Of a stretch of 64,000 bases of DNA, positions 36,387 to 46,285 are shown one piece after another. How positions within the stretch are numbered: the stretch's first letter is position 1; each line of letters begins with the position of its first letter. Location: assembly GCA_038501195.1 (NCBI GenBank), contig JBBPUQ010000007.1, positions 2,209,501-2,273,500 of the forward strand, given 5' to 3'. Source of the stretch: Nemania diffusa. Lineage: Eukaryota; Ascomycota; Sordariomycetes; Xylariales; Xylariaceae. The position numbers and the translations under genes are program-made. The notes beneath the pieces are model-generated. The model made no database searches and was not told the origin of the DNA. It worked only from the letters and a program-made list of their open reading frames with translations.

Positions 36387-38374
36387 ATGGCTGGAATGCT
36401 AAATTGCTTCAACTGCTCGGCCATCCTCGTTGTCGGGACCCCTGTCGTCGCCGGTCTTGGCATAGCCTCTCATCTGCTCTACTTCATCCATGGAGAGCTT
36501 AACAAGCAGGCTGGCAACATTGTTGTCTTCTTCATAACCGCGTACACCGCCTTACTAGCCCTGTGTATGTTCCCTTGCGGAACTACATCCCAGGCGTGGC
36601 TAGTGGCAACGGCTTTATTCGCGGCCTATCAGATCGCTCTGGGCTCGAGCATTGCCGTCTACCGCTTGCTACTACATCGCAGCAGCTGTTTCCCTGGCCC
36701 CAAGCAGGCTGCTCTGACAAAGTGGTACGGGGCCCTCGTTGCCCGTAAGACCCAGAGATACCATGCAGAGCTACGCCGTCTTCACCAGACGTATGGGGAT
36801 ATTGTTCGCACAGGTGCGTGTCTTGATCCATGATGTGCCATTTCCACGGTGAAGGGGCTAATCGGCGAGAAAAGGTCCCCGCGAATTGTCAATAAATCGC
36901 GTTAATGCCATCAGGGAGATCTATGGGAACCACTCGGAGTGCTTGAAGGGGCCATGGTACGATATGGGAGGCACGGGACATAACTTACATCGAACCCGAA
37001 ACCCCATCCTACATGCTAAACAGAGGCCGCTGTGGGAGAAAGGGTTCCAAGGTATGTCATCGGATATTGCGGTACCTAAAGTTGTGCTAAACCTCGCTAG
37101 AAATGTCTAATCATATACCTAAGATCGAGACAAAGACAACAAGCCTAGTGCAGTTCTTACAAAGCGCCTCTTCAGGAGCTGATGTTGTCACTATATTTGA
37201 GCTTTTCGCATTTAAACTCATGGTCTTCATCATATTCTCGCAGGACATCGACGACGAGGCGTCCTTGGATATTGAGACATCTAAAACGCATGAACAGCTC
37301 CGCCGGAGCCAGCGAGCGATCGGCACCTTTGGTCATGTACCATGGTACTACTCTGTTGCCAGTAAATTTAGATTTCTCGTTCCCGAAAACGACACATTCA
37401 CACGATTGGCCACACGTATGATCGACCAAAGAAGAAAAGTAAATAATGGTAGAGAATTTCTACGTTACTCTTGCTGATACCAAGGTAGATAAACCCCACA
37501 GTACCTGACCTATTCTCCTACTTGCTTCCTTCAGAGAAGAATGGGGAGGGCGCAGGGTTTCCAATGTCATGGGAGGCAAGACTTGCCATGGTAGCGGGAA
37601 GGTTAGTAATCTCTAATCGGACTATATTTCTATTTAGTTACTAAATTTGATAGTGGGAACGTGTCTTCGGCACTGATATCCTTAATGTTCTATCTCGCCA
37701 CGAACCCGAACGCCCTGAAGCAGTTGCAAGAGGAGGTAGACCCTCTACTAAACTCGGGCAACTTCAACCCGAAACTGCACCACCCAATTCTAAATTCTAT
37801 AATGCTTGAGACCTTCCGCCTTCAACCACTTGTACCGAACGGTGGTGAGAGAGTGAGCCCGCCCCAAGGTCTTACCATTGGAGATACATTTATTCCCGGC
37901 GATTGTGTTATTAAAGTGCCAAGTTACACGCTCTTTCGCGGTAAGTGACATCTCAAACCGTTTACGGGGTGCGAGACATGCCAGCTGACCGTTAAATCTG
38001 TAGATGAGAGGTATTTCGCACGGCCAGACGAATGGGTTCCCGAGCGATGGAGTACACAACCCAACCTAGTTAAAGACCGATCAGCATTTATTCCTTTCTC
38101 AACTGGTAGGATCATAGTTGAACCGTTTGCATATATTTACTAACACCTCACAGGTCCGTACAGTTGCGTCGGGAGACCTTTAGGAATGGTCGAGATCTCG
38201 CTTGTCCTTGCACACTTGGTCTATAACTTCGATCTGCAGTTATTCAAGGTCGGGAATCTGCAAGATTTCGACTCCCTCGGACAGGATCACTTTGGCATGG
38301 TATTTCCCCCAGGCAGCCTGCGAATCAATTTCATAGTTAGGAAGAAGGGCAAGGATGAACTATCAGAGATCTAA
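36387..38374 (+). CDS. Cytochrome P450 monooxygenase with degenerate I-helix
   Basis: Haem-thiolate oxygenase of the fungal type with a three-helix N-terminal membrane region (GIASHLLYFIHGE is typical of tryprostatin 6-hydroxylase-like P450s). Exons 36387-36813, 36875-37051, 37101-37448, 37535-37601, 37654-37940, 38004-38105 and 38154-38374 give 542 aa. The K-helix ExxR is ETFR (~392-395), PERW is present, and the haem loop is FSTGPYSCVG with the axial ligand at about Cys474. The oddity is the I-helix: where AGxDTT is expected the protein reads AGSGNVSS, so the acid and the alcohol that deliver protons to oxygen are missing. This stretch spans an exon join (37601/37654), so the splice was checked: the donor is GTTAGT and the acceptor GATAG, in phase. 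The exon 3 donor (GTAGAG at 37449) is weaker and chosen for phase. Confidence 0.85.
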
Positions 38375-38571
38375 TTTGTAGGCGATCCTACATCTCAAAA
38401 TTTTGTAGGTACAAGTTATGTTAGTAGGTCGTGAGCCTAGGTAGTTTATTAAGGGAAATTGAATTTCAAACGGCAATGCGAATAGTATTACTAGTGTTAT
38501 AAAGAATGTCGATCTTTCAGGGGCCGTTCAAACTGCGTCAAATATGCTTCCTAGTACAAGAACAGAAGGGG

Positions 38572-38583
38572 AAAAAAGAAAAA
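38572..38583 (-). terminator. RNA polymerase III terminator of the tRNA gene
   Basis: On the minus strand the tRNA is followed within a few bases by T5-C-T6, the usual Pol III stop. Confidence 0.8.
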
Positions 38584-38587
38584 TGAT

Positions 38588-38680
38588 GGACGAACGGGGA
38601 ATTGAACCCCGGACCCTTCGCAGGCATTATACTGAAGATTCAGATGCAAAGCGAATATCATACCTCTAGACCATTCGCCC
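38588..38680 (-). tRNA. tRNA-Ala(TGC) with 22-nt intron
   Basis: The acceptor stem GGGCGAA / TTCGTCC includes G3-U70, the alanine identity pair. The A box is TGGTCTAGAGG and the B box GGTTCAATTCC. The anticodon stem is TTCGC / GCGAA with loop TT-TGC-A interrupted one base after the anticodon by an intron at 38623-38644. The T arm is CGGGG / CCCCG. The intron can form a CTGAA-TC-TTCAG hairpin. The D arm looks like that of fungal proline tRNAs, but the TGC anticodon and G3-U70 pair argue for alanine. Confidence 0.85.
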
Positions 38681-39300
38681 AATTGATGAGTAGATTGAAG
38701 CCCCACTTCTGTACAAATGAGCCGTTACTACACATTGAGAATCCCAGGCTCTAGGGTAACTAGCACCCTCAACTTTACAGTCACTAACAATAGCTCACAA
38801 CTCTTTAGCATGTTAAACAAAAGAATTGGAAAATGAAATACCGTCAGCTGTAGTCTCTTTCAGGGAAGGCTAATAGAACTGGTGCATACATTGTCACAAA
38901 TGTCATGGGCCTTTGATGAAGCGAACAAGTTATGAACTAGACTATGCAGAGCAGAGATGCATGTATACACTTCCATCGTGACTGGTTGTACCTGCACTGG
39001 GATTCAATATAAATCTTACTTAATATCATATAAAATGCCTGCGGATTGAATTATGCACATGGAGATTAAACTTGTACTAGTAACCCCTGAGCCTACGTTG
39101 TTCTCTGCCAACCCGGTATTGACGATCGCAACTACAGCTTTACAAAATACGCCACTGCTTGTTTGCAGTAGGACAATCACTTTCTCTAAGATGAATTTTC
39201 GTTGATATTAGAAGCTAGTAGAAATGGCATGAAAGACTTGATCCCCCTTTGCGCGGACTCTATGGCACATTGCTGCCCTCATTCCTAGTCCTGCAATCAA
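38681..39300. other. Intergenic
   Basis: Upstream of the tRNA and 3' flank of the peptidase gene. Nothing else supported. Confidence 0.45.
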
Positions 39301-40149
39301 CTACTCAATAACCTTGCGCGTCGCAAGGTTGTACCGGTCGCCCGCGCGCAGGAAGTAGAAAAGCTGATCCTTCGGAGGCAAGTTCTTCTCAGCACTGCCC
39401 TCCCTCGCCCAGAAGCCCCCATCATAGATGGCGCAGTAGCTCGCGCCAATCACCCGCGCATTATCCCCGTCGACGACGAGCGCCGTGTTCTCGTCGCAGC
39501 CGAAGCCGAGCAGCTCGGGCCGCACCTTGAGGATGTCGAACATGTCGAAGATGCGGCCGCGCACGAGCACGTGCTGGTCGATGGCCACGTTCCGCAGGTA
39601 CCCGAAGCCGACGGTGTGGTCGCCCACGAGCACCTGGTTGGTCGCCGTGTCGCCGCGCGCCAGGAAGCTGCCCTGGATGCTCGCGCCCGCCGAGCTGCCC
39701 CCGACGACGCCGCCGCGGTCCAGCACCGCGCGGAACGCCGCCTCGGCCTGCGTCCCCGCGTACGCGTCCACGAGCCGCCACTGCCGCCCGCCGCCGAACC
39801 ACACCGCCGACGCCTCCCGCAGCGGCGCCACGAAGGCGTCCGTGTCCGCCACCTGGGGGTCGTACGTGTGCAGCACCGTGACGTTGGCGGCGCCGAGCCG
39901 GCGGAAGGCGGACGCGCCCGCCGCGTCCTGGTCGTAGGTCGGCGCGCCGTCCGCGGTCGGGATCACGACGATGGGCCCGCCCGCGGCCCGCGTGATCACT
40001 TCTTGGTAGATGGAGTCGCTGAGCGTGCCGCCGCCCACGACGACGAGGGACCCCTTGACTGGGCCGACGACGGGGTCTGCGGCGCTTGCCATCGCGGACT
40101 GGGAGGTGAGGAGGAGGAGGGTGGACAGGGTTGGGGTTGGGAAGCGCAT
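39301..40149 (-). CDS. Secreted cyanophycinase-like serine peptidase (family S51)
   Basis: 282 aa, single exon, clearly GC-rich. I chose the ATG at 40149 because it begins a signal peptide (MRFPTPTLSTLLLLTSQ, cleavage near ASAAD); the longer frame upstream lacks one. The S51 fold is indicated by GSLVVVGGGTLSD at the start, IVVIPTADG, VWFGGGRQWRLVDAY, and the nucleophile elbow GGSSAGAS. The family's DQH-x3-RGR motif appears as AIDQHVLVRGRIFD, then the acid-containing GFGCDENTALVV. Bacterial cyanophycinase cleaves Asp-Arg storage polymer. Fungi are not known to make it, so the real substrate is probably another beta-Asp or Asp-type peptide. No introns and strong GC bias could fit old bacterial transfer, but the family is widespread in Pezizomycotina. 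Confidence 0.85.
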   Translation of the reverse strand: MRFPTPTLSTLLLLTSQSAMASAADPVVGPVKGSLVVVGGGTLSDSIYQEVITRAAGGPIVVIPTADGAPTYDQDAAGASAFRRLGAANVTVLHTYDPQVADTDAFVAPLREASAVWFGGGRQWRLVDAYAGTQAEAAFRAVLDRGGVVGGSSAGASIQGSFLARGDTATNQVLVGDHTVGFGYLRNVAIDQHVLVRGRIFDMFDILKVRPELLGFGCDENTALVVDGDNARVIGASYCAIYDGGFWAREGSAEKNLPPKDQLFYFLRAGDRYNLATRKVIE

Positions 40150-41383
40150 GGTGGGCTGCTGCGGGAATATATATGTGTATATATGTGGACTCGGGCGGAG
40201 CGTGATTAGAAATCGAATTGTTGAGATCTTACCGAATCTCAAATCTCAACTCCGATTAAGGCCAGACACGACAGAAACTGTAAGTCGTCTAGATGGGAGG
40301 AAATTCAATTCATGTGTCGAGGTCTTCTAGGTGCGAGTCTTGTTCTTCTTATACCCCTCTCATATATACTACAATTGCAAATAGTTATATTAAGCCCGTC
40401 CTAACCACGATGCCTCGTAAATTGTGCCAAATAGCATCATCGGTGCCAGCGGTGGTTCGGGAATGTGATAGGGCAGTGGTGGCACCCTCGATTTCCCAGC
40501 AGGGCAGGTAGTGCTAGTGAAGAGGAGGAGTTCCTGGCCGTGCATCTCGGCACGGGCTCTTGTCGGGTTCAAATGGGCGGTTCGGATGTGCACTGCTCCT
40601 CTGAGATCTCCAAGGCGATTATATGTTTCGATGTGGGTATTGCGTGATAGAGTCGGTTGGTTTCTTGGCAATATCGAAGTAGGTAGGTGACTCGATTGCC
40701 CAGTCTACCTAGTTATACAACCGATGTGACTTCAACCAAGGATGTGGTTTTCAGTGGAAAAAAAAAGCTTGACTAGAGCATTTAATACCTTAGGTACTGC
40801 GGAGTCCGGGCGACTTTATAGCTATTTATCGGTGGTAGCCAAACGTCTGAACTCCGTGGAAGCTAGTAATTATATGAACTGCAACCTGGCAAACAATGCT
40901 CCCTTGCCCTATATGAATATAGCCACCAAAGTTGAGACTGGAAGTGTTATGAGGCCATGACCTTGAGTGAGGTTGACTGGTTGAGTGGACATGAGATGAG
41001 AATCAATACTGACACAACGGATCAAACTCATGATGTCGATAGAAATCGACGTAGAGGTCCTTCGATAGTCGTTCTACAAATGTGACAGCCAAGATTGGTA
41101 GTTGAAAGGTGTTTCTCGCCATAGACCTAGCAGCTCTCTTAAAAGCGTAGAGTAATCATTGAGAAGCCCTAATCGCCGACGTCTCATAGAAAGCACTCCG
41201 ATAATACGAGGTTGAGATTTCACAAGATATTTATTACCTCAATACTGCGCCGAAAGCTGTCTCGACGAGAAGGATTTCCCATCTTAAGTTACAAGACGAC
41301 AACGTATGTACACGGGGCCCGTCTCACTCAATGCATGAGTAGTAGTTCTTGCAGCATAATTAAGTTCATTACGTCGATATCGC
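40150..41383. other. Intergenic
   Basis: No supported gene; short frames only. A TAGGTAGGT word lies near 40680. Confidence 0.45.
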
Positions 41384-43172
41384 TCACTTCTTCTTTCCGA
41401 AGGAAGAACCTTCGAAGCCAGCTCGACCCTTAGACTTCTTAGCCCCCTTCTTCTTGCCGGCTTTACCTAAAAGTTTCTCATCTCGCCTCTTTCGAATATT
41501 GTCTTCTCTCTTCTTTTGTCGCTCCTTAATACCCTTTGCGACGCCCTCCTTTCTAACCGACCACTCCTTGGTACTCTTCTTCTTGATGCTTTCCTTGCGT
41601 TTAACAGCCTTTTTGAGCATCTTTTCGTCGTCTTTGATTTTTTCTCCCTCAGCTCGCCTCCGAGCAGTGAGCCAGGCCTCTTTCTCTTCGATATCCTTTC
41701 GCTTCTCGTCATCCATTCCCTCTAGACGTTTCTTCTGGTTCTCAAACTTCAGAAGTGCAGTCTTAGGGTCTGACGGGCCCTTCTTTGGCGTTCGATTGAG
41801 AACGTGTGTAAGATCGTGAGATAACTGGGAGCCATCGCCGAATCCAACACGACCAAAGGCAAAGTTGTGTTGTTCTTCGAGATCTACATTTGGGCTGAGG
41901 ATACCTCCAGGAGATTCGCGCGCCGATGCTAAAGCTTCTTCGCGTTTTCGCTCTTCTTCCAGCTTGGCTTGTCGCCGGAGTTCCTTCTTATGCGCCTTCC
42001 GCTCTGCTTGTTTTTGACGGCGGGATTCTAATAACTCTTCCCGAGTACGTATTGGTTTACCATCTCTGTCGGCTTTCCGGGCATCTCGAAGAGACTGGAT
42101 CTTGGCGGCTAGTCGGACACGCAGTGCAGCGCTATCTGCGGGTATTTTTATGTGCTTCGGTTTTTCAGAGGTTGGGTCGGCGGAAGAGACAGAAGTTGTT
42201 ACACTGGGCGCCTGCCCTATAGAATCTGCGGGTGTCCCGTTCGTGTCGAAGAGCGGAGACTGTGGTGTATCGGTGGGCGATACCATGAATTCGTTATGTT
42301 CGTGGGTCTCATCAGCATTTGCCTCGATCGTATCCTCTCCCCTTGACTCGGTTAGGTCCTTCGTAGGGTCAGACTGTAATCCATCACCGTTTGACAGCGT
42401 ATTTGATCTGTCTTCTCGTTTGCCGAGCTTGATCTTGTTAACACCCTTGACAGTCCTACGGTTGAACTCGGCCTCCTCATCACGCAAAACCTGTCGCTCT
42501 GCCTTGCGTTCTTTGCGCGCAGCTTTCTTTTCTTCCTTTCGCCTCTCCTGCTCGTTTAACTCGGCTTCCTCGGCGTCTTTCTTCTGTTTCTTTTTCGCTT
42601 CCTTGGCAGCCTTTTTCTTCATACCCTGGCGAGGCTTTTCTGCCTCGACACCCTCCACTTCCGACCAATCGTCGTCGCCATCTTGCATATGATCGTGTTT
42701 CCGCTTCTTTCTGGCTTGCTCGTCCATAACCTCCTTAGCACTCCGGTTTAATGCGCTATCGGGATCGAGCTTGTTCCGTCTCGCCTCCGCGGCTTGTGCC
42801 TTGGACTGCTTTTTCCGTTGCCACTGATCCTGTAGCGGCAGATTGAGAGTGAGCGGTCTGGTTCGTTGTACAGCCAATATGGGGGTTTTCTCAAACCGTG
42901 ACAGCAAGCAAGCAGAAGCAGCAGCTTGTAATCAAAAGGGTTGTGGAGAAGATTGACATACACTTGAATCCTCGCCATAGTACATCTTGGCGGGAATAAG
43001 GGACAACAAGCCATCGAAGGCCTTTTGGGAGTTGAGCAGGCGCTCCTGTAATTGGACAGGTTGGTCACTAATTGATCTCCATACTCACTTCCCACGCAGG
43101 TCTGACGAGCAGGCCGTGGGAGGTGGAGGGTAGGAGGTTGTAGGCACGAACCTTGAGCGACGAGTCCTCCAT
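41384..43172 (-). CDS. RRP14: Ribosome biogenesis protein Rrp14 (SURF6 family)
   Basis: Nucleolar protein needed for 60S and 40S subunit assembly. Exons 43152-43172 (seven codons), 42962-43045 and 41384-42829 give 516 aa. The N-terminal Rrp14N part is LKERLLNSQKAFDGLLSLIP followed by AKMYYGEDSSDQWQRKKQ across the joins. The middle is Lys/Glu-rich coiled coil with a disordered acidic insert. The SURF6 C-terminal domain includes FAFGRVGFGD, DPKTALLKFENQKKRLEGMD and EKEAWLTARRRAEG. The protein ends in a strongly basic nucleolar-type tail. Intron 1 uses the uncommon donor GTTCGT. The conserved N-terminus supports the two small 5' exons; starting at the next methionine inside exon 3 would lose it. 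Confidence 0.93.
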
Positions 43173-44114
43173 CGCGAACAATGTAGCACGGGTCTAGCGC
43201 GAGAGAATATCCTACTATTACCGTCTGACTTTGTCCGATGTTGGCCAAGGAATAGATGCGAGGTGCGAGGTGCGAGATGCGAAGTGCAAGGTCCACGGTG
43301 CGAAATCGGGATTGTTGTGGTGTTATGCCGTAGTAGGCCTGGCAATCACCATCATAACGAGGCAGGAAAAAAAAAAGTACGGGACCAGCAAAAGTCTCCT
43401 AAGTTTCGAGTGGGCTGGGCGGGCGAGGCAGGGAAGCCCTTGATTGGTGTTGGCGATGGCGGGCAGACTGATTTTTTGGTAGCCGGCTAGTTTTAGTGCG
43501 GAGCATTGAATCTTGGCGCTCTGCCTATCTGCCTATCGGCTTTCTGCCACTAGATACTTACCTAGGTAGGTTGTTTGGGGCAGGCGGTGAACCTACCCTA
43601 TAATAAATGTATGTAGCTACTTAGGTAGTGTACCAGATTTAGTAGCAATAGTTGCATGTAAGGTATATGCGTAGCATTGCAGTTGCATTAAAAATGTCAC
43701 TAGAACACGTGCTAAAGATAAATTAGAAAGGATTATTAAGATATGTCATCGCTGCTAGGAAAGCGAAAGCGAAAGCCAAAGTTGCATAGCTACACCATAA
43801 ACCTAGCTTAATCTTCACCCGCCACCCTAATCAACTTACTCATCAAGGTACAGACTAACCAAACAACTATGAATTGTAGAGGATACACGTTATGTTAGTA
43901 AGGATATATGAAACACGTCTATAACTAAGTAGGTTCATTTACACTAATTCTTATAATATATTGTCATTTCTTTAATCAAATACAGCGCTGAGGTTCAAAT
44001 GTTCAAAAAGAAAAGGCACAAATGAAACTGGTTTCTATGGAATGACGAGACGAGATATTACGGACTTGAAATTTATATAGCCTTGATGATATCTGCCTCC
44101 TGCTTCTCTTCTCC
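43173..44114. other. Intergenic, RRP14 promoter side
   Basis: It contains a heptamer repeat (listed separately) about 90 bp upstream of the RRP14 start, and CTACCTAGGTAGG words near 43560. No gene supported. Confidence 0.5.
43258..43306. repeat. Seven-copy 7-bp tandem repeat (GCGAGGT)
   Basis: Units GCGAGGT, GCGAGGT, GCGAGAT, GCGAAGT, GCAAGGT, CCACGGT and GCGAAAT follow without gaps, the last ones degenerate. It sits in the RRP14 promoter or 5' leader. Confidence 0.8.
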
Positions 44115-44663
44115 CTAAGCCCCTCCCCCCTGTTTTCCTTCCTTTTTGTTTCCCTCCTCTTGTCTGTGTCCGCTAGGGGCAGCTATTTCCCCTTGCTCGT
44201 CTACATCCATCGCCGGATCGGCAGCTTCATCATCAGTCTTCATCTTGAGCACTTCCGGCAGGCTCATTCCCAGAACGATCTTCATAGTCACCATAGCGGC
44301 TAGGTTCGGCTCTAGTCGAAAGGGGACATTTTCTCCACGAATAAGCCGGACGCGGTACCTATCTAAATCGTCCGGGATCTGATACGTCGTCTCTCCATTG
44401 GCGGCTTGAACGGTGCATTTACACCGCATCGCGAACTTCATTTTGCAGTGGTGGAATATGAACTCTGTGCCGTCGCGTCTCTGGAAGTACGTCCCATGAC
44501 ACCCGCTCTCGGGATTGCCAATGATGATCTGAGGGGCCTTCCCTCCCAGGGCGCCGAAATCGTCTACGCAGTCTAAGACCAGTATGCGGAGCTCATCTTC
44601 AATAGCCTTTGGGAGATACTTAGAACGCTTAGGCCCTGCTCGGTCTCGAGGAGTTGATATCAT
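44115..44663 (-). CDS. Hypothetical protein, unknown family
   Basis: 182 aa, single exon. The first ~125 residues look folded, with alternating hydrophobic strands: ILVLDCVDDFG, PQIIIGNPESGCHGTYFQ, GTEFIFHHCKMKFAMRCKCTV. The five cysteines and paired His in the middle could bind metal. It then has RYRVRLIRGENVPFRL and a helix AAMVTMKIVLGMSLPEVL. The last ~45 residues are acidic then Lys/Gly-rich and disordered. No signal peptide or membrane helix, so probably cytosolic or nuclear. I recognise no domain. The balanced amino-acid composition argues that it is a real gene. Confidence 0.6.
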   Translation of the reverse strand: MISTPRDRAGPKRSKYLPKAIEDELRILVLDCVDDFGALGGKAPQIIIGNPESGCHGTYFQRRDGTEFIFHHCKMKFAMRCKCTVQAANGETTYQIPDDLDRYRVRLIRGENVPFRLEPNLAAMVTMKIVLGMSLPEVLKMKTDDEAADPAMDVDEQGEIAAPSGHRQEEGNKKEGKQGGGA

Positions 44664-45346
44664 TCTTTAGATTCCGGGTGTCAATAGCTGTCGATTTGGG
44701 TGTTGACTTACTTAGTAGATGTCTATATACGACTTTTCTGATATCAATTTTATCTAGATGGACTCTCTTTATATGTGAAAATGCAGTGGCAAATTTCTAG
44801 TATTCCGGCGACTTACAAGAATAGGGCATTATCTGAACGGATCGCGCTTTACTAAAAGGGGTTCTGAATTGGATAAGTAAAAATGTGCAGCCAGTGTGCA
44901 CAAAGCCTTTATATTGTAACAGGCAGACAATGGAATTTTTCATTTAGGATCTAATACTTTTCCAGGCAAGCTTTCCGACAAGGAAACAATCTCGGTGCTA
45001 GCTTTTGTAGTAGCACTTTGTAGTATATCAGTGACACCCGACAAAGTGGCACCTTGTCTTCATGCCAACAGAAACTCATGGATTATCGCTGAAAGAATCA
45101 GTATAAAGAGAGAAAATGCGCCCTGAACAATAGCCGTGTCGCGGAATAGAAAGCTGAAACTCTTTGTCCGGCTTGTTTCGACCGAGCCCGGCCTTATAAA
45201 CCGGCCTATCCCCCGCATGCCGGTAATAAAGCTACCTAGGTACCTACTTACTTCTTGACCTTTCGGTCGAGCTCTATACGGAACCAAACCTACACACGGT
45301 AAGCAATTACACAATCAGAATCAAATCATTTATCCAAGAATCCAAA
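44664..45346. other. Divergent intergenic region
   Basis: Promoters of two divergent orphan genes. A CTACCTAGGTACCTACTTAC word lies near 45233. Nothing else. Confidence 0.45.
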
Positions 45347-45757
45347 ATGGCGGCCCCCCCTAGTAGCCCCTTACTGCTAAACCAAGAGACAGAGTCTAGC
45401 CATCTCTCGGAAGCCGAGGATCTCAGTGATTATAGTATAATAACAGACTACGACGGTGAGCCCCTCCCTCTATACAACGGAGACAAACTACCAGCGTATA
45501 GTTTCCCGCTACGACCGCCACGACTCCCACGAGCGCCATCATCTGGTAGCCGATTTATCGAATGCTTTGATTTAAACCCAACCGAGCCGGAGAACGCTTC
45601 TATAGAGCCCCCCCAGTATGTTGAAGTCCCGCTCATAGTATCGGCCGAAATAGCTGAGCCTGTGGGCGAGAGTAAGCCAAGCAGGCTGTTTCTACAGCTT
45701 CGGTCCTACTTCATTGCCAAGCTAAAGAGCCTTAAGTATAAGTTCTTGGGCAAATAG
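45347..45757 (+). CDS. Small PY-motif protein, unknown
   Basis: 136 aa, single exon, start context AAAATGG. The protein is acidic and Pro/Ser-rich with three (L/P)PxY motifs: LPLY (40-43), LPAY (48-51) and PPQY (88-91). These motifs bind WW domains, in fungi chiefly those of the Rsp5/Nedd4 ubiquitin ligase. The C-terminal ~25 residues (SRLFLQLRSYF, AKLKSLKYKFLGK) are basic and aromatic and could form an amphipathic membrane-binding helix. No transmembrane segment. No family recognised. The combination would suit a Rsp5 adaptor or a membrane-tethered substrate; that is inference from motifs only. Confidence 0.55.
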   Translation: MAAPPSSPLLLNQETESSHLSEAEDLSDYSIITDYDGEPLPLYNGDKLPAYSFPLRPPRLPRAPSSGSRFIECFDLNPTEPENASIEPPQYVEVPLIVSAEIAEPVGESKPSRLFLQLRSYFIAKLKSLKYKFLGK

Positions 45758-46285
45758 AGAAAATTAAGCGAGAGATAGAAGTTCCCGACCGCTTCGCATG
45801 AATGCGACCTTCAGTTTGTTCGGTTTACTCGCAAGCTCATGACTTAACGCCTTACCGACCAAGCGAGCTGCTAGGTGAGTAGCCATTTTCTATTACCCTC
45901 GTGTTACATGTTTAAGTACAACTCACTAGCTTTAATGTTTAATTTTCTAACGCAATTTGTATTAATTTTTATATGTCGTTTCTTGGAGTCTTGTTACTGC
46001 CGTTTATCCTTGGGTGGTGACATTGGTAAGTTTAGACATGTACTACCGTAGCTATAAAGGAACACGTGTATCTAGAGCCTAGGAAGTTCAGGGATTAGAC
46101 TAACCAATCACTCTATTGAGCTCTGCTATCCTTCTCCTTATGTCTAGTGTTAATAGCGGCAATGGCTTATTATTCTGGAACTTCCTAGATACTAGACATG
46201 GTAAGGTCTTATAGACTCACGAAATCGGAAGATACGGTAGCTATGTTCCGTGAGATAAGGTCCGATTGGTCTTAAATCGACCTCA
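45758..46285. other. Intergenic
   Basis: 3' flanks of two convergent genes. Nothing else supported. Confidence 0.45.

Noticed and set aside
26465..38374. One large secondary-metabolite cluster spanning the methyltransferase to the P450
   Set aside because: A wall protein and a zinc-ribbon gene intervene, and there is no backbone synthase or pathway regulator inside this span.
39571..40209. 212-codon plus-strand frame opposite the cyanophycinase-like gene
   Set aside because: It is an antisense product of GC-rich codons, is Arg/His/Val-rich without family signal, and the minus strand has clear S51 motifs and a signal peptide.
42102..42692. 196-codon plus-strand Ser/Phe-rich frame
   Set aside because: Antisense shadow of the Lys/Glu-rich RRP14 coding sequence.
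44115..44663. Gene named as a known zinc-binding protein
   Set aside because: Cysteines and paired His are present but the spacing matches no family I can name, so it is left as hypothetical.
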